NCBI RefSeq assembly: GCF_000429625.1
Contig: NZ_AUCF01000010.1
Location: forward strand, 124,001 to 188,000
From: Azospirillum halopraeferens DSM 3675
GTDB taxonomy: Bacteria > Pseudomonadota > Alphaproteobacteria > Azospirillales > Azospirillaceae
Direction of reading: 5' to 3'
DNA: 64,000 nucleotides
The notes beneath the pieces were generated by a model. It had not been told where the DNA came from, did not search any database, and saw nothing but the letters and a program-made list of their open reading frames with translations. This document shows positions 35,132-43,438 of the stretch, one piece after another. Position 1 is the stretch's first letter, and every line of letters starts with the position of its first letter. The translations under genes and the position numbers were made by a program.

Positions 35132-37990
35132 ATGCTGAGCGAACGCCGGATCGACCTGTCCCCCGTCGTCCACGACGAGGTGAAATACACCACCTGCTAT
35201 ATGTGCGCCTGCCGCTGCGGCATCAGGGTGCATCTCAAGGACGGGCTTGTCCGCTACATCGAAGGCAACCGCAACCATCCCACCAACAAGGGGGTGCTGT
35301 GCGGCAAGGGCTCGTCGGGCATCATGCAGCACTACTCCCCGGCCCGCCTGCGCAAGCCGCTCAGGCGCGTGGGCGAGCGGGGCGAGGCGAAGTTCGAGGA
35401 GATCGAGTGGGAGGAGGCGCTGGCCCTGGCCACCGACTGGCTGGGCGGCATCCGCGCCACCGACCCGAAGAAGCTGGCCTTCTTCACCGGCCGCGACCAG
35501 AGCCAGTCGCTGACCGGCTGGTGGGCCAACCAGTTCGGCACGCCCAACTTCGCCGCCCACGGCGGCTTCTGTTCGGTGAACATGGCGGCGGGCGGGCTGT
35601 ACACCATCGGCGGCTCGTTCTGGGAGTTCGGCGAGCCGGACTGGGACCGCGCCAAATACTTCCTGCTGTTCGGCGTCGCCGAGGACCATGATTCCAACCC
35701 CATCAAGACGGGTCTGGGCAAGCTGAAGGCGCGCGGCGCCAAGGTCGTGTCGGTCAACCCGATCCGCACCGGCTATTCCGCCGTGGCCGACGAATGGGTG
35801 GGCATCCGCCCCGGCACCGACGGCCTGTTCGTCATGGCGCTGATCCATGAGCTGCTGCACGCCGACCGCATCGACGACGCCTATCTCGTGCGCTACACCA
35901 ACGCGCCGTGGCTGGTGATCCGGGCGCCGGGCGACCCCGATCACGGCCTGTTCGCCCGCGGCGCCGACGGCGCGCCGCTGTGCTACGACCACGCCACCGG
36001 CACGCTGGTCGACGCCCGCGAGGCCAACATCATGCCGGCGCTGGTGGGCACCCACACGCTGCCCGACGGGCGCAAAGCCGTGACGTCCTTCCAGCTTCTG
36101 GCAGAGCGCTACATGGCGCCCGAGTACAGCCCCGACGCGGTGGCCGAGCGCTGCGGCGTGGCGGCCGCCGACATCCGGCGCATCGCCATGGAGCTGGCCC
36201 ACGTCGCCTTCGAGGAGGCGATCGAGCTGGACATCCCGTGGACCGACTGGGCCGGCCGGCGCCACGAGACCACCATCGGGCGCCCCGTCGCCATGCACGC
36301 CATGCGCGGCATCTCCGCCCACACCAACGGGTTCCACACCTGCCGGGCGATCCACCTGCTGCAGGTGCTGCTGGGGGCGGTGGAATGCCCCGGCGGCTTC
36401 CGCTTCAAGCCGCCGTTCCCCAAGCCCATCCCGCCGGGTCCCAAGCCGGCGGGCAAGACGGTGACGCCGGGCAAGCCGCTGGGCGGCATGCCCCTGGGCT
36501 TCACCACCGGGCCCGAAGACCTGCTGGTGGAGGCGGACGGCACCCCCATCCGCATCGACAAAGCCTATTCGTGGGAGGCGCCCCTGTCCTCCCACGGGCT
36601 GATGCACATGGTCATCACCAACGCGTGGAAGGGCGATCCCTATCCCATCGACACGCTGTTCATGTACATGGCCAACATGAGCTGGAACAGCACCATGAAC
36701 ACCAAGGGTGTCATGGAGATGCTGACCGACAGGGACCCGGCCACCGGGGAGTACCGCATCCCCCGCATCATCTATTCCGACGCCTATTTCTCGGAGATGG
36801 TGGCCTACGCCGACCTGATCCTGCCCGACACCACCTATCTGGAACGGTGGGACTGCATCTCGCTGCTCGACCGGCCGATCTGCGAGGCGGACGGGCCGGC
36901 TGACGCCATCCGCCAGCCGGTGGTGGAGCCCGATCGGGACGTGCGCGCCTTCCAGACCGTCCTGCTGGACCTGGGCGCCCGGCTGGGCCTGCCGGGGATG
37001 ACCAACGAGGACGGATCTCCCAAGTTTCCCGGCGGCTATCCCGACTACATCGTCAACCACGAGCGCACGCCCGGCATCGGCCCGCTGGCCGGCTGGCGCG
37101 GCGCGGCAGGGGAGACCTTCGGGCGCGGCGCGGTCAACCCGGACCAGCTCCGCCGCTACGTCGAGAACGAGTGCTTCTGGGCCCACCACCTGGAGCCGGG
37201 CCAGAAATTCTACAAGTTCGCCAACCGCGACTATCTTGAGTTCGCGGTCCACATGGGCTTCATCGCCTCGTCCGACCCCATCGTCCTGCAGCTCTATTCC
37301 GAGCCGATGCAGAAGTTCCGCCTGGCGGCGGAGGGGCACGGCAGCGTCCAGCCGCCCGACCACCTGCGCGCCCGGGTGAAGGAGGCGTTCGACCCGCTGC
37401 CGGTCTGGTACGTCCCCTTCGAAGAGGCGAAGGTCGACACCGACGCCTTCCCGCTGCACGCGCTGACGCAGCGGCCGATGATCATGTACCACTCCTGGGG
37501 GTCGCAGAACGCCTGGCTGCGCCAGATCCTCGGCTCCAACAAGCTGTACGTGGCGGCGGTGACGGGGCGGCGGATGGGCATCGCCGACGGCGACTGGGTG
37601 CGCGTCACCAGCCACAACGGCACCATCAAGGTGCAGGTCAAGCTGATGGAGGGGCTGAACCCCGACACGGTGTGGACCTGGAACGCCATCGGCAAGCGGG
37701 CCGGCGCCTGGAACCTGGCGCCCGATGCGGGCGAGGCGCGCAAGGGGTTCCTGCTGAACCACCTGATCAGCGAGCTGCTGCCGCCCGAATCCTGCGGGCG
37801 GCGCCTGTCCAACTCCGACCCCGTCACCGGGCAGGCCGCCTGGTTCGACCTGCGTGTGCGCATCGAGAAGTGCGAGCCCGGTGAGGAGGCGGTGAGCGAG
37901 CCGCAGTTCCCCGTGATCGAGCGGCCGGTCGGGCTGGAGCCCGCGCCGGAGGTGAACCGCTACGGCTCCGCCTTCCGCCGTCCCCGCTGA
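35132..37990 (+). CDS. soeA: Sulfite dehydrogenase (quinone) molybdopterin subunit SoeA
   Basis: Complex iron-sulfur molybdoenzyme subunit of 952 residues that oxidises sulfite to sulfate and passes electrons to SoeB. The N-terminal [4Fe-4S] site is CYMCACRCG with a fourth Cys in GVLCGKGSSG. LTGWWANQFGTPNFAAHGGFCS and the later C-terminal dinucleotide-binding domain (from about residue 780: RPMIMYHSWGSQNAWLRQI) are typical of the bis-molybdopterin family. There is no Tat signal, so the enzyme faces the cytoplasm, as known for SoeABC. A polysulfide/thiosulfate reductase-like role cannot be ruled out by motif alone, but adjacency to dsr genes supports sulfite oxidation. Confidence 0.9.
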   Translation: MLSERRIDLSPVVHDEVKYTTCYMCACRCGIRVHLKDGLVRYIEGNRNHPTNKGVLCGKGSSGIMQHYSPARLRKPLRRVGERGEAKFEEIEWEEALALATDWLGGIRATDPKKLAFFTGRDQSQSLTGWWANQFGTPNFAAHGGFCSVNMAAGGLYTIGGSFWEFGEPDWDRAKYFLLFGVAEDHDSNPIKTGLGKLKARGAKVVSVNPIRTGYSAVADEWVGIRPGTDGLFVMALIHELLHADRIDDAYLVRYTNAPWLVIRAPGDPDHGLFARGADGAPLCYDHATGTLVDAREANIMPALVGTHTLPDGRKAVTSFQLLAERYMAPEYSPDAVAERCGVAAADIRRIAMELAHVAFEEAIELDIPWTDWAGRRHETTIGRPVAMHAMRGISAHTNGFHTCRAIHLLQVLLGAVECPGGFRFKPPFPKPIPPGPKPAGKTVTPGKPLGGMPLGFTTGPEDLLVEADGTPIRIDKAYSWEAPLSSHGLMHMVITNAWKGDPYPIDTLFMYMANMSWNSTMNTKGVMEMLTDRDPATGEYRIPRIIYSDAYFSEMVAYADLILPDTTYLERWDCISLLDRPICEADGPADAIRQPVVEPDRDVRAFQTVLLDLGARLGLPGMTNEDGSPKFPGGYPDYIVNHERTPGIGPLAGWRGAAGETFGRGAVNPDQLRRYVENECFWAHHLEPGQKFYKFANRDYLEFAVHMGFIASSDPIVLQLYSEPMQKFRLAAEGHGSVQPPDHLRARVKEAFDPLPVWYVPFEEAKVDTDAFPLHALTQRPMIMYHSWGSQNAWLRQILGSNKLYVAAVTGRRMGIADGDWVRVTSHNGTIKVQVKLMEGLNPDTVWTWNAIGKRAGAWNLAPDAGEARKGFLLNHLISELLPPESCGRRLSNSDPVTGQAAWFDLRVRIEKCEPGEEAVSEPQFPVIERPVGLEPAPEVNRYGSAFRRPR

Positions 37991-38001
37991 GGAGAGAACG
38001 C

Positions 38002-38745
38002 ATGACCAGCCTTCCGGCCGAGCGGGGCGCCAAACGCCTTGGCCTCGTCATCGACCTCGACACCTGCGTCGGCTGCCACGCCTGCGCCACCAACTGCAAG
38101 GAATGGAACACCGGCGGCCATTCCGCCCCGCTGACCGACGTCAACGCCTATCAGGCCGAGCAGCGCGGCGTCTGGTTCAACCGGGTCCACACCTTCGAAG
38201 CCGGGCAGGGGGCGGACGGGCGGACCGTCCACTTCCCCAAGAACTGCCTGCACTGCGAGTTTCCGGACTGCGTGACCGTCTGCCCCACCGGCGCCTCCTA
38301 CAAGCGGGCCGAGGACGGCATCGTGCTGGTCGATCACGACAAGTGCATCGGCTGCAAGCTGTGCTCCTGGGCCTGCGCCTACGGGGCGCGGGAGTTCGAC
38401 GAGGACGAGGGGGTGATGAAGAAGTGCACCCTGTGCATCGACAAGATCTACAACACCCGCCTGCCCGAGGCCGACCGGGTGCCGGCCTGCGTCGCGACCT
38501 GCCCCTCCAGGGCCCGCCATTTCGGCGACCTCGGCGACCCGCACTCCGCCGTGTCGAAGCTGGTGGCCGAGCGGGGCGGCTTCGATCTTCTGCCGGAGCT
38601 GGGCTACCAGCCGACCACCAAGTACCTGCCGCCGCGCCCGGCCGCCCGGCCGCTCGACAACGTCGGCCAGCGGCCGCGCCCCGCCAACGAGGACCCCGCG
38701 CCCGCGGGTTTCCTGCGCTGGATGGACCGAATGCTGTCGCGCTGA
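38002..38745 (+). CDS. soeB: Sulfite dehydrogenase iron-sulfur subunit SoeB
   Basis: Electron-transfer protein of 247 residues with four ferredoxin-type cysteine groups: CVGCHACATNCKEWN, CLHCEFPDCVTVCPTG, CIGCKLCSWACAYG and CTLCIDKIYN followed by PACVATCPSRARHFGD. Together they can hold four [4Fe-4S] clusters, as in DmsB and PhsB. No signal peptide, matching a cytoplasmic SoeA partner. It lies 11 bases after soeA and 13 before soeC. Confidence 0.93.
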   Translation: MTSLPAERGAKRLGLVIDLDTCVGCHACATNCKEWNTGGHSAPLTDVNAYQAEQRGVWFNRVHTFEAGQGADGRTVHFPKNCLHCEFPDCVTVCPTGASYKRAEDGIVLVDHDKCIGCKLCSWACAYGAREFDEDEGVMKKCTLCIDKIYNTRLPEADRVPACVATCPSRARHFGDLGDPHSAVSKLVAERGGFDLLPELGYQPTTKYLPPRPAARPLDNVGQRPRPANEDPAPAGFLRWMDRMLSR

Positions 38746-38758
38746 GGAGGATCGACCC

Positions 38759-39703
38759 ATGCATCCCGCTTATTCCGTCATCGTCTTCACCACCGCGTCG
38801 GGCGCCGGCTATGGGCTGCTGGCCCTGCTGGGGCTGTTCGCGGCCGCGGGCGCGCTGCCGGCGGACACGGGGCTCGGCATCGTGGCGCTGGGGCTGGCGC
38901 TGGGCCTGATCGCCGGCGGCCTGCTGTCGTCGCTGGGCCACCTCGGCCGGCCCGAGCGCGCCTGGCGCGCCATGTCGCAATGGCGGTCGTCCTGGCTGGC
39001 GCGCGAGGGTGTCCTGGCGCTGCTGACCTTCGCGCCGGCCGGGCTGTTCGCCATCGGCTGGGTGTTCCTCAACGACACCGGCGGCGTCTTCGCCGGGCTG
39101 GGCGTGGCGAGCGCGGTGCTGGCCGGGATCACGGTGTGGTGCACCTCGATGATCTACGCCAGCCTCAAGCCGATCCGGCAGTGGCACAACGTTTTCGTCA
39201 CCCCCGCCTATCTGGTGCTGGGTTTGATGACCGGCGCTCTGCTGCTGGTGCTGCTGAGCCGCCTGTTCGGCGTCTGGCAGCCGGCCTTCGGCTGGCTGGC
39301 GGTGGCGTCCGTTCTGGCGGGCTGGGCGGTGAAGGCTGCGTACTGGCACCACATCGACACGGCGCGCCCGCGCAGCGATCTCGGCACCGCCACCGGGCTC
39401 GGCCGTCTCGGTCCCGTGTCGCTGCTGGAGATGCCGCACACGGAAGAGAACTTCCTGATGAAGGAGATGGGCTACCGGGTGGCGCGCACCCATGCGGCCA
39501 AGCTGCGCCGCATCGCCCACCTGGCTCTGTTCGCCCTGCCGCTGCTGCTTTCCCTGCTGGCGCTGATCACCCCGCCCCTGCTGTCCGGCATCGCCGCCCT
39601 GCTGGCCGTGGCCAGCGCCGGCGCCGGCGTCCTGACCGAACGCTGGCTGTTCTTCGCCGAGGCGCGGCACACCTGCATGCTGTACTACGGCCGGGCGGCG
39701 TGA
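38759..39703 (+). CDS. soeC: Sulfite dehydrogenase membrane anchor SoeC (DmsC family)
   Basis: Integral membrane protein of 314 residues with about eight helices, related to DmsC. It anchors SoeAB on the cytoplasmic side and delivers electrons to quinone. Family-like stretches are SVIVFTTASGAGYGLLALLG near the start, SSLGHLGRPERAWRAMSQWRSSWLAREGV after helix 2, and YASLKPIRQWHN. It is the last gene of the soe operon; the vapBC pair lies on the opposite strand 15 bases further on. Confidence 0.92.
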   Translation: MHPAYSVIVFTTASGAGYGLLALLGLFAAAGALPADTGLGIVALGLALGLIAGGLLSSLGHLGRPERAWRAMSQWRSSWLAREGVLALLTFAPAGLFAIGWVFLNDTGGVFAGLGVASAVLAGITVWCTSMIYASLKPIRQWHNVFVTPAYLVLGLMTGALLLVLLSRLFGVWQPAFGWLAVASVLAGWAVKAAYWHHIDTARPRSDLGTATGLGRLGPVSLLEMPHTEENFLMKEMGYRVARTHAAKLRRIAHLALFALPLLLSLLALITPPLLSGIAALLAVASAGAGVLTERWLFFAEARHTCMLYYGRAA

Positions 39704-39718
39704 CCGGTGGGAAACGGA

Positions 39719-40108
39719 TCAGGCTGCGGGGACGTCGGTTCGGGCGAAGTCGTTGCCCTTGAACAGCAGCGGCTCGCCCTTTTCCTGTGCCAGAGCGTAG
39801 GAAAACACGTCACCGAAGTTGAGGCGGGCCGGGCTGCCAGTGCCCTTGCCGTAACGGCTGAACGCTCCAAGCGCGATTCGGGCATGACGTTCATCAACCG
39901 CTTCGACGCGAATGGCATAGTCGTGGAGGAGCGTTTGCACGGCGTGCTCCACCGCTCCGGTGGTGTCGCGCCGGGCGACAATTCCGATTTCGACCAATGT
40001 GGCAGCGGAAATCCGGCACACGTCGGCTGTAGCGATCTTTGCCAGGAGCAGCGGTGCCTCCGGTTCGCCTTTCAGGATGGCGATGATCGCCGATGTGTCG
40101 ATGACCAT
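39719..40108 (-). CDS. vapC: VapC-type PIN-domain ribonuclease toxin
   Basis: PIN-domain protein of 129 residues. The acidic metal-binding residues are in MVIDTSAIIAIL (Asp4), ATLVEIGIV (Glu), NFGDVFSYALA (Asp) and GNDFARTDV (Asp). Such toxins cleave tRNA or rRNA. The start MVIDTSAI follows the antitoxin stop by 4 bases; a slightly longer in-frame start would overlap that stop. The base composition is a little less GC-rich than neighbours, in keeping with mobility. Confidence 0.9.
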   Translation of the reverse strand: MVIDTSAIIAILKGEPEAPLLLAKIATADVCRISAATLVEIGIVARRDTTGAVEHAVQTLLHDYAIRVEAVDERHARIALGAFSRYGKGTGSPARLNFGDVFSYALAQEKGEPLLFKGNDFARTDVPAA

Positions 40109-40112
40109 TGGT

Positions 40113-40412
40113 TCAGCACGGCAAGCCGCTGGCATCATACAGATCCGCCGTCGGGTCGTCGTCCAAAGGCGGAAGTGTGCGTACCAGGGCCATCGTACGC
40201 TCCACCTTTGCCTTTTGTTCCGGGGACAGGGAGGCGAGCGGGTCTGCGTCCGGCGGAACCGGAGACGAAGATGGGTGCTCCGGCGGCGGCCTCTCCGTCT
40301 TCAGCAGGGCCTCCCGGATTGCGGCACTGATCGCCTCCTCGACGCTTGCGTTGCGCAGCGCCGCCAGGCGGCGGGCGTTGCGCTCGGTTTCGGGGTCGAT
40401 CATGAAGCCCAT
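40113..40412 (-). CDS. vapB: VapB-type antitoxin
   Basis: Protein of 99 residues encoded immediately before vapC. The N-terminal part has IDPETERNARRLAALRNASVEEAISAAIREAL, the ribbon-helix-helix-like pattern of the Rv0623/Psk-type VapB family. A Pro-rich middle follows and a C-terminal tail (TLPPLDDDPTADLYDASGLPC) that would wrap the toxin. It probably represses its own operon together with VapC. No clear operator palindrome was found in the 76 bases upstream (40413-40488). Confidence 0.85.
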   Translation of the reverse strand: MGFMIDPETERNARRLAALRNASVEEAISAAIREALLKTERPPPEHPSSSPVPPDADPLASLSPEQKAKVERTMALVRTLPPLDDDPTADLYDASGLPC

Positions 40413-40488
40413 GGCCCGCTTCTCCGTTCGGCCGGACGAGGATTACCGTCGGACACTGTAACAGATCCGCTCGATGCGGTGGCAGCCG

Positions 40489-41673
40489 TTACCCCCCGAA
40501 CACGAACGGCACGTCCGTCCGCTCCCGGTAGGCGGCGGAGTCGGCGACGCTGCCCGCCGCCACGGTCCGGCGCGCGGCGCGCAGGGCCGTTTCGATGCGG
40601 CGGTCGGGCAGGTGATAGCGCGCCTCCAGCCCGATGGCGGCCGGCCCCGGGCAGGGCTCGCCGAAGACGTCGGCGTAGAGGCCGCTCATCATGGCGTAGC
40701 GCGCGCTCATCAGCGTGTTGGTGGCAGCCTTGACGCGGGCCACGTCGTCGCGGTCGCGCACGAAGAGGGCGGTCATCAGCGTCACCGCGATGGCGTGCAT
40801 CACGTCATAGCGCACATGGGCGATGAAGACGTGCAGGTGGTGCGCCGTCAGCGGCTCGCCGGTGGCGCGGGCCCAGCGGATGATGCCGCCCAGCAGCAGG
40901 CTGAAGAACTCCGGCACCCCCCACTCCATGCCGAGTCCCACCGAAGCCAGCGCCTCCAGCGGCGTGAAGGCGGGGTCGCCGGCCAGCAGGCGCTGGGTCA
41001 GCACGTTGTCGGCGACCGCGTGGAGCAGCGGCGGGTTGCGCTCGCCCCCCGGCACGCCCAGCCCGTCGAAGAGCTGGCCGTACATCACGATGTGGGTCGT
41101 GGAGCCGAGCAGGCGGTCCAGCGTCGGGTAGTCCTCCACGGCGTGGCTGCCGACCCCGTACTCGTCGGCGACCAGTTGGGCCAGCACGATCTGCGCGAAC
41201 TCCGACAGGCGCTCCGGGTTGGCCACCGGCGGCAGGGGGGCCAGGCTGTGGAAGCGGCCGATGGCCATGGCGACGCACTGGCGCGTGTTCTTGATCTGGT
41301 TGTGGTACTGCGCGGCGAAGCGGACGAGGTGGGCGCGCTCCATCTCTCCGGCGAAGACCCGGCGGAAGAAGGGATGCCGCCACACCGGGTGTTCCATGAC
41401 GTGGTCGTGCAGATCGCTGAACAGGGCGTGCACGCGCGCCGCGTCCACGTCCACCGGTCCGATCTCCGCCAGACGCCGGCTCAGGGGATGGGACGGGTCG
41501 TCCAGCACGCCGACGGCCGCGCGGAAATCGGCGCGCTGGCTGTCCCGGAAGGCGGCCAGCACGGAATCGGCGTCGCGCTCCAGCAGGTCGTCCAGGGGAT
41601 GCACCCCCGGCGCCAGGCGGAGCCGGCCGTCGGGGCCGGGAAGGAGGAGGTCGGTGAAGGGGCTTGCTGTCAT
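40489..41673 (-). CDS. Iron-containing redox enzyme family (haem-oxygenase-like di-iron) protein
   Basis: Protein of 394 residues, all-helical in appearance. Residues in the right order for a haem-oxygenase-like di-iron oxidase are visible: Glu in FAGEMERAHLV with QYHNQIKNT, VADEYGVGSHAVEDY (Glu and His), GLGMEWGVPEFF (Glu) and HVRYDVMHA (Asp and His). The reaction is unknown; relatives cleave or oxidise small organic substrates or act in cofactor synthesis. It is divergent from dsrA, sharing a 459-base intergenic region. The ATG giving MTASPFTDLLL is chosen; longer in-frame starts run antisense into dsrA. Confidence 0.8.
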   Translation of the reverse strand: MTASPFTDLLLPGPDGRLRLAPGVHPLDDLLERDADSVLAAFRDSQRADFRAAVGVLDDPSHPLSRRLAEIGPVDVDAARVHALFSDLHDHVMEHPVWRHPFFRRVFAGEMERAHLVRFAAQYHNQIKNTRQCVAMAIGRFHSLAPLPPVANPERLSEFAQIVLAQLVADEYGVGSHAVEDYPTLDRLLGSTTHIVMYGQLFDGLGVPGGERNPPLLHAVADNVLTQRLLAGDPAFTPLEALASVGLGMEWGVPEFFSLLLGGIIRWARATGEPLTAHHLHVFIAHVRYDVMHAIAVTLMTALFVRDRDDVARVKAATNTLMSARYAMMSGLYADVFGEPCPGPAAIGLEARYHLPDRRIETALRAARRTVAAGSVADSAAYRERTDVPFVFGG

Positions 41674-42132
41674 CGTGATGCCTCGAGATGCCGACGGAAC
41701 GGATGCATTGCATCCGGCATGCCAGTCAGCGGGGTTCGGTACACATTGTCGCACATGGAGTGGGTGATTTTCCGCTGGCCAAACCGCACGACATTGTATT
41801 AGGGTTCTATCATATGCTGAACCAATAAAATAAGACCGCAGCGATGCGGCGGCGCCGGGGGTGGCGGGGGAACCGGTTTCTGCGACCGGTGATCCGAACG
41901 GGAAGGAAACGGAAGATGATGGTGCACCGGCTCGATCATCGGGCGATGCCCGGAACGGAGTAGCACGCGCGTCGCCCGCGCGCCGCCCAACGGGGGCGGC
42001 GGCGCGGACGCATGCCCGGAACCGGGCGCGGCGGTGCCGACCGTGGACATTCCGAACAAGGCGGGACGCGGAGCGGACGGGGGTCCGCGCCGCGGCGAGT
42101 GGAACTGTGTCAACGCTCAGGGAGATCGCGTG
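41674..42132. promoter_or_regulatory. Divergent regulatory region between di-iron protein gene and dsr operon
   Basis: 459 bases without a gene. A perfect 17-base palindrome (centre 41708; GGATGCA-T-TGCATCC with flanking C/G, 41700-41716) lies 27 bases before the di-iron gene start. An AT-rich island at about 41791-41836 (containing ATTGTATTAG, TATCATATG and AATAAAATAAG) is the likely dsr promoter zone. ACATTGT occurs twice (41743-41749 and 41791-41797). About 300 GC-rich bases between this island and the dsrA ATG would form a long leader; no defined riboswitch is recognised. Confidence 0.5.
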
Positions 42133-43395
42133 ATGTCGAAGGAAATGCCCAAGACACCGCTCTTGGACCAGCTCGAAAGCGGCCCGTGGCCGAGCTTCGT
42201 GTCCGGTCTGAAGCGGCTGGCGCAGTCCGAGGACAAACAGTACGCCGGCATGATGAAGGATCTGCTCGGCCAGCTCGAGCGGAGCTACGAGACGCGCAAG
42301 GGCTATTGGAAGGGCGGCACCGTCGGTGTGAAGGGCTATGGCGCCGGCGTAATCCCGCGCTTCTCGGAAATCTCCGGCGAGTATCCGGAGTCGGCGGAGT
42401 TCCACACGCTGCGGGTGATGCCGCCGGCCGGCATGCACTACACCACCGACCTGCTGCGCAAGATGTGCGACATCTGGGAGACGCACGGCTCCGGCCTGAT
42501 CGCGCTGCACGGGCAGTCCGGCGACATCATGTTCCAGGGCATCCGGACCGAGAACGTCCAGGCGGCCTTCGACGCGCTGAACAAGCTGGGCTTCGACCTC
42601 GGCGGCGCCGGGGCCGGCGTGCGCACCTCGGTCTCCTGCGTCGGCGCCGCGCGCTGCGAGCAGTCCTGCTACGACGAGGCCAAGGCCATGCGTTCCATGG
42701 TCAACGCCTTCCTCGACGACATGCATCGCCCGTCGCTGCCCTACAAGTTCAAGTTCAAGTTCTCGGGCTGCGCCAACGACTGCACCAACGCCACCCAGCG
42801 CGCCGACTTCGCGGTGATCGGCACCTGGAAGGACGACATGCAGGTCGACCAGGACGAGGTGAAGACCTACATCGGCAAGATGGGCCGCAAGTGGTGCATC
42901 GACCAGGTCATCACCATGTGCCCGACCAACGCCCTGTCGCTCAACGACGACGACACGCTGGAGGTCGACAACAAGAGCTGCGTGCGCTGCATGCACTGCA
43001 TCAACGTCATGACCAAGGCGTTGAAGCCGGGCAAGGAGCGCGGTCTCTGCCTGCTGCTCGGCGGCAAGCGCACGCTGAAGATCGGTGACCTCATGGGCAC
43101 CGTCATCGTCCCCTTCATGAAGATGGAGACGGACGAGGATTACGAACAGCTCGTCGAACTGGCCAAAAACATCGTCGACTTCTTCGCCGAGAACGCGCTG
43201 GAGCACGAGCGCACCGGCGAGATGATCGAGCGCATCGGCATCGCCAACTTCGTCGAGGCCCTGGGCCTCAAGCTCGACCCGAACATGATCACGCATCCGC
43301 GCACCAACTCCTACGTCCGCACCGACGGCTGGGAGGAGGAGGTGGCGAAGTGGAAGGCGCAGCGGGCGGAGGCCCGGCCCGTCGCGGCGGAATGA
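42133..43395 (+). CDS. dsrA: Dissimilatory sulfite reductase alpha subunit DsrA (reverse type)
   Basis: Siroheme subunit of 420 residues. The siroheme-[4Fe-4S] ligands are C169 and C175 (SCVGAARCEQSC) and C213 and C217 (SGCANDC). A ferredoxin domain is inserted with MCPTNALSL and CVRCMHCINVM (about residues 256-300). With DsrB it forms the cytoplasmic enzyme that, in sulfur oxidisers, converts DsrC-bound persulfide sulfur to sulfite. Oxidative direction is inferred from dsrEFH and dsrL in the same operon. The ATG at 42133 has GGAG at proper distance; an upstream in-frame ATG would add unlikely residues. Confidence 0.97.
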   Translation: MSKEMPKTPLLDQLESGPWPSFVSGLKRLAQSEDKQYAGMMKDLLGQLERSYETRKGYWKGGTVGVKGYGAGVIPRFSEISGEYPESAEFHTLRVMPPAGMHYTTDLLRKMCDIWETHGSGLIALHGQSGDIMFQGIRTENVQAAFDALNKLGFDLGGAGAGVRTSVSCVGAARCEQSCYDEAKAMRSMVNAFLDDMHRPSLPYKFKFKFSGCANDCTNATQRADFAVIGTWKDDMQVDQDEVKTYIGKMGRKWCIDQVITMCPTNALSLNDDDTLEVDNKSCVRCMHCINVMTKALKPGKERGLCLLLGGKRTLKIGDLMGTVIVPFMKMETDEDYEQLVELAKNIVDFFAENALEHERTGEMIERIGIANFVEALGLKLDPNMITHPRTNSYVRTDGWEEEVAKWKAQRAEARPVAAE

Positions 43396-43438
43396 CCGCG
43401 AACCGCTTCAGCGTGACGACGATTTCCCGGAGGAAACG

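Noticed and set aside
41674..43296. In-frame upstream extension of the di-iron protein antisense to dsrA
   Set aside because: dsrA is unmistakable on the other strand, and the conserved N terminus of the di-iron protein starts at 41673.
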